From Deltaproteobacteria bacterium RIFCSPHIGHO2_12_FULL_43_9 (GTDB taxonomy: Bacteria; Bdellovibrionota; O2-12-FULL-43-9), in the NCBI GenBank assembly GCA_001798265.1, contig MGRR01000031.1, positions 1-12,001 of the forward strand: a DNA stretch of 12,001 nt, in the 5' to 3' direction. The notes under the pieces are model-generated. The model was not told the DNA's origin, ran no database searches, and was given only the letters and a program-made list of their open reading frames with translations. Position numbers and translations under genes: made by a program. This document shows, piece after piece, positions 5,932 through 12,001 of this stretch. Within the stretch, counting starts at the first letter, position 1; each line of letters opens with the position of its first letter.

Positions 5932-7017
5932 ATGAAAAACAAGAATCATGCGTTATTGCTGAAGCATATACTTGATTATATTCCGATTGGGGTCGTCTGT
6001 GTTGATGCGAAGGGAAAGATTGTCCTCGTCAGTAAAGAGATCAAGTCCATCCTGGGGTATGGGAAGAAGGAGCTAACAGGAAAGAGCGTGGATGTGCTGG
6101 TCCCACATCCCGTACAAAAAAAACATCACAGACTTCGTGCTGATTACATGAAAAATCCTACTCCCAGGATGCTTGGGCATGGAAGGGACCTTTTTGCTAA
6201 GAGAAAGGATGGTTCCATGGTGCCGGTTGAGATCGGTCTAAGCCCCATGCGCGATAACGATGGCATTTTTGTCATTGCCGCTATTGCGGATATTACCGAG
6301 CGCAAAAGGCTTGAGAACCAGATAAAGGAGGCCAACAGGGAGCTTACGCGCTCAAACAGGGAGCTTGATGAGTTCAGCCGCATTGTTTCCCACGACCTCA
6401 AGGCCCCATTGCGAGGCATCGCGAACATCGCTGACTGGTTAATGAAAGATTACGCCGACAGGTTAAACGGGGAGGGGAGGGAATGTCTGAGGGAATTACA
6501 CAGCCGCGCCACCAATATGCAGAAGCTGATAGATAGTATTTTACGTTATTCCCGCGTAGGAAGGGATCAAGCCAACATAGAAACGGTTGATCTGAATAAA
6601 TTAATAAAGGATGTGACCGGGTTGTTGGCGGTGCCTAAAAACATCACAATTTCCGTTGCTCCAAAGCTTCCGAAGGTAAAAGGGGTGAGGGTGCAGTTTG
6701 TGGAGCTTTTTCAGAACCTGATAGGAAACGCGGTCAAATTTATGGATAAAGAAAAGGGCAACGTCAGGATCCGGTGTGAGAGTGAAGATGGTCACTGGCA
6801 TTTCACTGTGCAGGATAACGGTCCTGGAATAGCAAAGGAACATTTTGAGAAGGTGTTTCAGATATTTCAGACACTTGCCCCGCGTGATAAGGACAAAAGT
6901 ACGGGGCTTGGGCTGACAATCGTGAAAAAGATAGTGGAAAATCACGGTGGGGAAATATGGCTAGAATCTGAGGTTGGAAGGGGGTCGGTTTTTCATTTCA
7001 CCCTTCCCAAGAATTGA
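5932..7017 (+). CDS. PAS-domain sensor histidine kinase
   Basis: A cytoplasmic sensor kinase of 361 residues with no membrane segment. The PAS domain covers about residues 10–125 (LDYIPIGVVCVDAKGKIV; RRKDG-like AKRKDGSMVPVEIGLSP), followed by a short coiled-coil linker (ENQIKEANRELTRSNREL). The HisKA domain has the phospho-acceptor His154 in FSRIVSHDLKAPLRGI. The HATPase_c domain has N-box FQNLIGNAVKF (Asn262, Asn266), G1 box DNGPGI (295–300), GLGLTIVKKIVENHGG (325–340) and the terminal GRGSVFHFTLP. It is thus expected to autophosphorylate in response to a ligand or redox signal sensed by the PAS domain; the signal is unknown. The start ATG has only a weak GAAGA site five bases upstream. The next kinase gene follows after nine bases, so the two are likely co-transcribed and may form one relay. 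It is divergent from the pyr operon; no functional link to it is shown. Confidence 0.93.
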   Translation: MKNKNHALLLKHILDYIPIGVVCVDAKGKIVLVSKEIKSILGYGKKELTGKSVDVLVPHPVQKKHHRLRADYMKNPTPRMLGHGRDLFAKRKDGSMVPVEIGLSPMRDNDGIFVIAAIADITERKRLENQIKEANRELTRSNRELDEFSRIVSHDLKAPLRGIANIADWLMKDYADRLNGEGRECLRELHSRATNMQKLIDSILRYSRVGRDQANIETVDLNKLIKDVTGLLAVPKNITISVAPKLPKVKGVRVQFVELFQNLIGNAVKFMDKEKGNVRIRCESEDGHWHFTVQDNGPGIAKEHFEKVFQIFQTLAPRDKDKSTGLGLTIVKKIVENHGGEIWLESEVGRGSVFHFTLPKN

Positions 7018-7026
7018 CGGAGGAAC

Positions 7027-8145
7027 ATGATGGAAAAGAGGCCGGGTGAAAAAGCGCAGAGTGAGGAGTTACTTATTCCGGTTGTCAGGATTCTGATAGT
7101 TGAGGACGATCCCATAGACGCGAAGTGGGCCGAGAAGGCGCTTATGCTTCGCAGGGATGTCCAGTGCAGGGTTGAGACCGTTGATCTGCTCTCCAAGGCA
7201 AAAGAGGCACTATCCAAAAAGCCATTTGAAGTCATTATACTTGATTTAGACATCCCCGATGCCAACGGTATTGAGCTCTTTAACGCCATTAAGAAATTTT
7301 CAAGGGACGCAGCGGTTCTCATCATGACAGGCACGCCCGAGGAGTACAGGTTTGTCGAGAATATCCTGCATCTTGGGGCCCAGGATTACGTGATAAAGGG
7401 CGAAACCACTGCTGAAGAATTCGTGAGAAGCGTCATGTACGCGAAGGAGAGAAACAGACTCATATACGAGCTCGAACAAAAAAACAGGACATTAGAGGGC
7501 TTCTCCTCCATGGTATCCCATGACCTGAAGCAACCACTTACAGCGATAAAAACAGCCATAGTCAACATCGACAATCCTGCGGCAAAAAAGGAGAGCAGGG
7601 AAACCATAAAATCCCGTTGTGATGATATGGCACGAACGATAGACACACTCCTCTCCTACGCCTCTGTTGGAAGAAAGATCGAGAAGAAGGAGAAGATAGG
7701 TCTGTCAGTCTGCGTTCAGGACGCAATAGCCAACCTGAAAATTATTATTGCAACAGCCGGAGCGAAGATTAAGCTCAATCCACTGCCAACCGTTTTAGTT
7801 AATAGGGATTTGATGAAGCTGGTATTTCAGAATTTGATATTAAACGCGATTAAATTCAGGAGACCAAAACTCAACCCAAGGATTGTTATTTCCAGCAATG
7901 AAAAAGAGGGGTTCTGGATTATATCGGTAAAAGACAATGGGAAGGGGGTTGCCAGGGAGTATCAGAATAACGTCAAGATATTTTTACCGTTTCAGGGTAA
8001 AGGCTTCGGAAAGGTTTCAAAATACGGTGGTTACGGGATCGGTTTATCGACATCCAAAATGATCGTAGAGTCCCATGGGGGCCAGATCTGGTTTGAAACC
8101 CAGCTAGGAAAAGGGACTACGTTTTATTTTTCCATACCGAAATAG
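7027..8145 (+). CDS. Receiver–histidine kinase hybrid (REC–HisKA–HATPase)
   Basis: A 372-residue (371 from the second ATG) soluble protein with a receiver domain at its N-terminus and a kinase core after it. Receiver domain, about residues 20–140: acidic pair Asp27/Asp28 (IVEDDP), phospho-acceptor Asp73 (ILDLDIPDANG), Thr101 (IMTGTP) and Lys124 (YVIKGE), all conserved. A short helix leads to HisKA with His165 (FSSMVSHDLKQPLTAI). The HATPase domain shows FQNLILNAIKF (Asn269, Asn273), DNGKGV (303–308) and GYGIGLSTSKMIVESHGG (335–352). GGAGG (7019–7023) is six bases from the second ATG (7030) but only three from the first (7027), so translation probably begins at 7030. The receiver could accept phosphate from the upstream kinase and control this one. 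The two kinase cores resemble each other (FS-x-x-VSHDLK-x-PL), suggesting shared ancestry. No output domain is present, so a separate effector must exist. Confidence 0.93.
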   Translation: MMEKRPGEKAQSEELLIPVVRILIVEDDPIDAKWAEKALMLRRDVQCRVETVDLLSKAKEALSKKPFEVIILDLDIPDANGIELFNAIKKFSRDAAVLIMTGTPEEYRFVENILHLGAQDYVIKGETTAEEFVRSVMYAKERNRLIYELEQKNRTLEGFSSMVSHDLKQPLTAIKTAIVNIDNPAAKKESRETIKSRCDDMARTIDTLLSYASVGRKIEKKEKIGLSVCVQDAIANLKIIIATAGAKIKLNPLPTVLVNRDLMKLVFQNLILNAIKFRRPKLNPRIVISSNEKEGFWIISVKDNGKGVAREYQNNVKIFLPFQGKGFGKVSKYGGYGIGLSTSKMIVESHGGQIWFETQLGKGTTFYFSIPK

Positions 8146-8147
8146 GT

Positions 8148-8196
8148 GAGATTGCTTCCTCATGACGGAGAGATCCTTCGCTGCGCTCAGGATGAC
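8148..8196. repeat. Degenerate dispersed-repeat pieces between the kinase gene and lepB
   Basis: Two fragments lie together just after the kinase stop. GAGATTGCTTCCTCATGAC (8148–8166) resembles the end of a GAGATTGC…GCAATGAC-type repeat. The segment 8170–8196, starting GAGATCCTTCGCTGCGCTC and ending GGATGAC, is the inverted counterpart of the piece at 4586–4608 in pyrC (21 of 23 bases). These are remnants or half-units of the same families that invade the pyr genes. Confidence 0.65.
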
Positions 8197-8256
8197 GAAA
8201 GGGCTCAGGATGACGAAAGGGCTCAGGATGACGAAAGGGCCCGGGACGACGGACGA
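8185..8256. repeat. 18-bp tandem repeat, three perfect copies plus a decayed fourth
   Basis: The unit GCTCAGGATGACGAAAGG occurs at 8185–8202, 8203–8220 and 8221–8238 without mismatch. A degenerate fourth copy fills 8239–8256, ending at the lepB stop codon. The unit contains the CAGGATGAC terminus of the neighbouring dispersed repeat, so the array looks like tandem amplification of a repeat end. It lies in the 112-bp gap between two convergent genes. No clean intrinsic terminator with a T-tract was found there. Confidence 0.85.
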
Positions 8257-8257
8257 C

Positions 8258-8986
8258 TTACTTAATCAACTTCCCAAACCTGTCCCATCTTATTGAAGGA
8301 ATAGGGCCCCAGCGGTCATCGCTGTTGAGGGATAGCCAGATAACAAGTGCCTTTCCCTTGACGTAGTTTATAGGAACAAAGTTTGTAGTCCTCCAAAGCC
8401 TTGAATCGCTGGAGTTATCCCTGTTATCCCCCATAACAAAGAGGCTGTTTTCAGGTACGGTAATCGGACCAAAGCGATCAAGTATCGGCCAGTTTGGTCT
8501 ATAGAGAACCAGATGATCTGTCTCCCCATCCTTTTCGTTATAAAGCTCATATTCATAAGAGCCAGGAATTGAGTTTAAGACCGTGATATCGCGGGAGAGC
8601 TGTCTAGGATTGGGCTTTCCATTTACGTAGATAATATCATCCCTTATCTCTATTTTGTCGCCGGGGATTCCGATGACTCTTTTTATGTAATCCTTTGAAG
8701 GGTCTTCCGGGAATATGAATACAATCACCTCCCCGCGTTTTGGGTGATTCCCTTGAAATATCTTGATCTTTGTTAGAGGGATTCGAAGGCCATAGATAAA
8801 TTTGTTCACAAATATGTGATCACCGATCCTTAGTGTCGGTACCATGGATGGGGAGGGGATTTTAAATGCCTCAATTACAAAGGCTCTTAAGAGGAGGGCA
8901 ACCCCAACAGCGACAACGATTGCCTCTACATACTCCCTGACAACCCCTTTTTTCTTTTTTATTTTATCCTTTTCTCTGTTTTTCAT
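8258..8986 (-). CDS. lepB: Signal peptidase I
   Basis: Membrane-bound serine protease that removes signal peptides from exported proteins. The product has 242 residues. A lysine-rich cytoplasmic N-terminus (KNREKDKIKKKK) precedes one transmembrane segment (about 19–36, ending LLLRAFVIEAFKIP). The catalytic Ser47 lies in IPSPSMVPTL and the general-base Lys102 in DYIKRVIGIPGD. The late conserved box GDNRDNSSDSR is at 186–196. All family boxes are present, and the single-helix N-terminus is the short form rather than the two-helix E. coli form. The start ATG has only a weak GATTCGAG-type upstream sequence. It is convergent with the kinase pair and divergent from the glycosyltransferases, with 89 bases to the latter. 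It stands alone here; lepA is not adjacent in view. No confident promoter could be picked in 8987–9075. Confidence 0.96.
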   Translation of the reverse strand: MKNREKDKIKKKKGVVREYVEAIVVAVGVALLLRAFVIEAFKIPSPSMVPTLRIGDHIFVNKFIYGLRIPLTKIKIFQGNHPKRGEVIVFIFPEDPSKDYIKRVIGIPGDKIEIRDDIIYVNGKPNPRQLSRDITVLNSIPGSYEYELYNEKDGETDHLVLYRPNWPILDRFGPITVPENSLFVMGDNRDNSSDSRLWRTTNFVPINYVKGKALVIWLSLNSDDRWGPIPSIRWDRFGKLIK

Positions 8987-9075
8987 CTCGAATCATCAAT
9001 GACACAATTTTGTAGCTATTTCAAGAAGTTGTAGTAGCTTGTGTAAATGTACAAAATCAGATAGCCATTTTCTTT

Positions 9076-10530
9076 ATGCCATCTTTTTCATCCAGCATTA
9101 TGACCAGGATTACGAATAGCCATCCCTATATTCTATTCTTCCTATTCTCCATTCTGCTCTGTTTGAGCAGGGCGTGGGAGGGGGTCCTGGATGGTGATTC
9201 GATGTGGTACACAATCCTCGCGCGGGGGGTAGTAGAGAGCGGAGATTGGGGTATTCTCTACTATAGAGGCAAGCCATTCTTTGATCATCCGCCACTTGGT
9301 ATCTGGTTAATAGCACTACTTTTCAAATTATTCGGGACATCGGTCTATGTTGCGAAGTTAATGAACGCGCTGGCCCTCTTTGGGACAACCACGCTGATTT
9401 ATAGGCTTGGACGGCGCATCAAGGATGAAAATGTTGGTGTTATTGCTGCAATAATCTTTCTTTTAACGCCACAGGTAATTCAGCTGACCGGTAAGATAAA
9501 ATTAGACATGCCACTCATATTTTTTTCCACACTGGCGATGTATGGGGTGATCCTCGGGGCGGTTGCTTCAAGAAGATATTATTGGCTTTTTGGTATCGGG
9601 ACGGCATTGGCTCTCCTTACCAAGGGTATTGTAGGTTTTGCGCCAATTCCAATCACGGTTTTTTCCCTGATCTTGCTGAAAAAGTGGCGGGATTTAATCT
9701 CTATCCATTTTATAATCGGGCTGATCCTGGTTGTATTAATTCCTCTTCCGTGGATCGTGTATCTTTTTTTGAAGCTTGGGACAGCTCCATTCATTGTCTA
9801 TTGGAACGATCACATACAGTACGCGGCCCTTTTGGGGAGGGGGGAGGAGAATCTTCCGGGGTTTTGGTATTTCGCCGGGGTGCTGCTTACGAGGGGGGCT
9901 CCATGGACATGGGTTGGGTTAGTTACGATCTTTTTACTCGCAAAGAGGTGGCTGAGGGATGGTCTGGATAACTCGGTATTTTTATTAGGTTGGATATTGA
10001 TACTCTATCTCGGTTATTCAATTCCAAAATTTAAATACTCCTATTATATCTCCCCGATTTATCCTCCAATCTCGATTCTGGCTGCATTGTCACTCACCAG
10101 ATTTATTTCAAAAGAGGTGGTTATAAAATATTCGTATGTGGCAAGCATAGTTATAGCCTTTGTTATCTCCGTTTTTCCTGTTCCATTGAGGCTCGAGAGG
10201 AGTCGGGGGATAGTTTCGATATTACCAGCAATCCAGAAACAATATGGAGAGCATGAATCGTTGAAAATTGGCGTAATAGATCTTCATCCAACAGATGAGA
10301 ATAATACATATCAGCTCATAGCCATGAACATAGATCCAAGGATTGTTGTCAAACCTGTCACGAAGAGCGCGTGGCGGAGCAGATTGAAGAGAGAAGCCGA
10401 AGATGATTTTAATATTGTAATTATCCATAAAAAAAGCCTGGATGGTTTTAGGTATGATCTACGAGGGTTAAAGAGGGTTGCGTTTAGCAATGAATATGCA
10501 CTCTTTGTAAAAAGGGTGGAGAGAGAATGA
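9076..10530 (+). CDS. GT-C membrane glycosyltransferase, ArnT/PMT type (copy 1)
   Basis: An integral membrane protein of 484 residues with about ten or more hydrophobic segments, of the PMT_2/ArnT superfamily. These enzymes transfer a sugar from a polyprenyl-phosphate carrier to lipid A, glycan or protein on the outer face of the inner membrane. Key features in the first periplasmic loop are an acidic pair LDGDS (Asp39, Asp41) followed by Y-x-x-x-AR, then GDW and KPFFDHPPLGIWL (about 66–78). A second acidic loop reads KLDMP (Asp144), then LTKG. The C-terminal third after the last helix (about 365 on) is a soluble periplasmic domain. Donor and acceptor cannot be told from sequence. Neither ATG at 9076 nor the one at 9100 (residue 9) has a recognisable ribosome site, so the start may be the second. 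It overlaps the next gene by ATGA and is clearly its paralogue. Confidence 0.88.
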   Translation: MPSFSSSIMTRITNSHPYILFFLFSILLCLSRAWEGVLDGDSMWYTILARGVVESGDWGILYYRGKPFFDHPPLGIWLIALLFKLFGTSVYVAKLMNALALFGTTTLIYRLGRRIKDENVGVIAAIIFLLTPQVIQLTGKIKLDMPLIFFSTLAMYGVILGAVASRRYYWLFGIGTALALLTKGIVGFAPIPITVFSLILLKKWRDLISIHFIIGLILVVLIPLPWIVYLFLKLGTAPFIVYWNDHIQYAALLGRGEENLPGFWYFAGVLLTRGAPWTWVGLVTIFLLAKRWLRDGLDNSVFLLGWILILYLGYSIPKFKYSYYISPIYPPISILAALSLTRFISKEVVIKYSYVASIVIAFVISVFPVPLRLERSRGIVSILPAIQKQYGEHESLKIGVIDLHPTDENNTYQLIAMNIDPRIVVKPVTKSAWRSRLKREAEDDFNIVIIHKKSLDGFRYDLRGLKRVAFSNEYALFVKRVERE

Positions 10531-11996
10531 TTCCAAGGGAAACCTTATTTGACTGGTTGCTTCTCTTTGCGTTGGCGCTTCTTCTTGGGCTGTCACACGG
10601 CTGGGCGGGTGTTCCCGATATTGATTCCAAGGTTTATATGACAATCGCCAGGAATATGCTGGAGAGGGGTGACTGGCTTGTTCCATTTTACCACGACAAG
10701 ATATTTTATCTCCATCCGCCACTTGGAATCTGGCTGGTTGCAATATCTTTTAAAATCTTTGGCGTCTCTCTCTATGCTGCTAGGATTCCGATGGTACTCT
10801 CACTCTTCGGGATCATGTTACTTATATACGCAATTGCACTCTGGATGAGGGGACGTAGGAGCGCGTTAATAGCGGGCGTAATATTCTGTCTAATGTATCC
10901 CATAATCCAGATAGCAGCCAAGGTCCATCTCGATCTACCACTTACATTTTTTATAACCCTGTCAATTGCCGGGATATATTTTGCTCACCAGATTTCAGAC
11001 AGATGGTATCTGATCACGGGGATTGGAACGGGGCTTGCGATTTTAACCAAAGGCCTGGTCGGCCTGGCCATCTTTCCAATCCTTGGGTTAACACTCCTCT
11101 TTACAGGGAGATTAAAGGATATCTTTTCACCATTTCTATGGAGCGCAATCGCGATCTCCATTTTAATTCCTTATTTCTGGGTGGTTGCTCTCAAGGATGA
11201 AGGAATAAGATGGGTATCTGCCTACTGGACCGCTGGCGTGCAGGGGGTTGCAAATATCGATTTTGAGGGGATAAAAAGGGGATACCTCTATTTCCCCAAA
11301 ATATTTTTGCTCTATCTTTTACCATGGTCCGTTTTGGCGATTTGGCAAGTGATAAAAAATATATCCACCTTCTCAAAAAATCAGGACAAAAGTTGGTTAA
11401 TATTTTTATTTACAATACTGGTATTTATCGTCGCGTTTTCGATTCCAAACTACAAACTTCCCCACTATCTCTTGCCAGCCATTCCTGCCGTCGCGATTCT
11501 TGCGGCAGTTGGTATTTCTGGCATCTTGCCGATTAGGATGCAGGAGGCGTTTAGGGCACTCTCTGTAATAATCATTGCGTTGATTTCATTCTCGTTGGCG
11601 ATATTTCCAGGACCCGTCAGGAAATCGAGAAGCAATGACCTGATTCCACTTCTTCCCGTCATAGAGACAATCCATAAAGAGAGGGGCGTTAAGGAATTGG
11701 CGATTATTTACCTAAATCCCCCACACCATATGCCTTATTGGGAGAGGGTTGCCACGTTTGAGCTCTATATGCCGCTTTCGGTTGAATTCATTTTTAAAAC
11801 CACGGCCGCTGAAACCATGGAATACTTTAAACGACCAAGGTACGCGCTTATTGAAGAGGGACAGCTTAGGGACATTTCCTCACTCGTGCCGGAACTAAAG
11901 GTTTTGTATAAGGGGGAGGGGTTGCTGCTTGTGTCAAACACACCATTGCAACTTCCTCCGATACACTTTAAAAAGGTCAATTATGGCAGATTCTGA
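10527..11996 (+). CDS. GT-C membrane glycosyltransferase, ArnT/PMT type (copy 2)
   Basis: A 489-residue integral membrane paralogue of the preceding protein. The same first-loop signature appears at the same spacing: VPDIDSKVY (Asp31, Asp33), AR, GDW, then a basic residue and FYLHPPLGIWL (about 60–70). The second loop reads HLDLP (Asp136), then LTKGLVGLA. Later FSIPNYKLPHYLLPAIP matches the SIPKFKYSYYISPIYP segment of copy 1, typical of ArnT-like enzymes. A periplasmic C-terminal domain of about 120 residues follows the last helix. The start ATG overlaps the upstream stop (ATGA) and has a good GGAGAG site. The pair may act on successive or alternative sugars of one surface glycan; this is inference. 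The specific substrate, including aminoarabinose, cannot be claimed because no arn genes are visible. Confidence 0.9.
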   Translation: MIPRETLFDWLLLFALALLLGLSHGWAGVPDIDSKVYMTIARNMLERGDWLVPFYHDKIFYLHPPLGIWLVAISFKIFGVSLYAARIPMVLSLFGIMLLIYAIALWMRGRRSALIAGVIFCLMYPIIQIAAKVHLDLPLTFFITLSIAGIYFAHQISDRWYLITGIGTGLAILTKGLVGLAIFPILGLTLLFTGRLKDIFSPFLWSAIAISILIPYFWVVALKDEGIRWVSAYWTAGVQGVANIDFEGIKRGYLYFPKIFLLYLLPWSVLAIWQVIKNISTFSKNQDKSWLIFLFTILVFIVAFSIPNYKLPHYLLPAIPAVAILAAVGISGILPIRMQEAFRALSVIIIALISFSLAIFPGPVRKSRSNDLIPLLPVIETIHKERGVKELAIIYLNPPHHMPYWERVATFELYMPLSVEFIFKTTAAETMEYFKRPRYALIEEGQLRDISSLVPELKVLYKGEGLLLVSNTPLQLPPIHFKKVNYGRF

Positions 11997-12001
11997 TAAG
12001 G
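11983..12001 (+). CDS. Start of a further gene (first six codons only)
   Basis: ATG at 11983–11985 opens a frame reading MADSDK to the window edge. It has an AAGG ribosome site six bases upstream and overlaps the end of the glycosyltransferase gene by 14 bases, the same close packing as the previous junction. Too little is present to identify it. By context, an enzyme making the lipid-linked sugar donor is plausible, but this is only a guess. Confidence 0.45.

Noticed and set aside
8185..8256. Short repeats that could suggest a CRISPR array
   Set aside because: The 18-bp units are directly adjacent with no unique spacers between them, and no cas genes are present.
9029..9057. TTGTAG-17-CAAAAT as a promoter for the glycosyltransferase genes
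   Set aside because: Only 3 of 6 and 4 of 6 consensus matches; no better than chance in AT-rich intergenic DNA.
9582..9971. 129-codon open frame inside the first glycosyltransferase gene
   Set aside because: It lies wholly within a strongly supported membrane-protein frame, has no family motif, and reads as a frame shadow.

Overview
The window looks like chromosome of a Gram-negative, medium-GC bacterium. The gene content (a carA–unknown–carB cluster, orphan histidine kinases, signal peptidase I, ArnT-type glycosyltransferases) and the repeats of the 'HCEE…AIS' and 'HSRERGN…FRRDD' type fit a deltaproteobacterium-like lineage or related candidate phylum. This placement is inference; no marker gene fixes the taxon.

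Minus strand, 1–5755: a tightly packed de novo pyrimidine operon transcribed pyrB – pyrC – carA – unknown gene – carB (cut by the window edge). Every junction overlaps by 1 to 14 bases, so the genes are probably translationally coupled. Their products make carbamoyl phosphate (CarA/CarB), condense it with aspartate (PyrB) and cyclise the product to dihydroorotate (PyrC). Upstream of pyrB is a clean intrinsic terminator with no gene before it, which is best read as an attenuator. A possible short leader ORF ends at its T-tract, and a perfect 14-bp dyad lies nearby.

The most unusual feature is that three consecutive genes of this operon (carA, pyrC, pyrB) carry dispersed palindromic repeats inside their reading frames. 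These add about 23 residues to CarA, about 50 to PyrC and a 14-residue tail to PyrB. The frames stay open and the catalytic residues are intact. The repeats sit in an interdomain linker, a loop of a non-catalytic domain and a C-terminus. Related repeat pieces plus an 18-bp tandem array fill the convergent gap at 8146–8257.

Plus strand, 5932–8145: two histidine-kinase genes in tandem, one PAS–HisKA–HATPase and one receiver–HisKA–HATPase, with no DNA-binding output in view. Minus strand, 8258–8986: lepB (signal peptidase I). Plus strand, 9076–11996: two tandem, overlapping, paralogous GT-C membrane glycosyltransferases of the ArnT/PMT type, followed by the first codons of a further gene that overlaps the second one. 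No stretch over 300 bases lacks a gene. No tRNA, rRNA, CRISPR or insertion-sequence transposase was seen.
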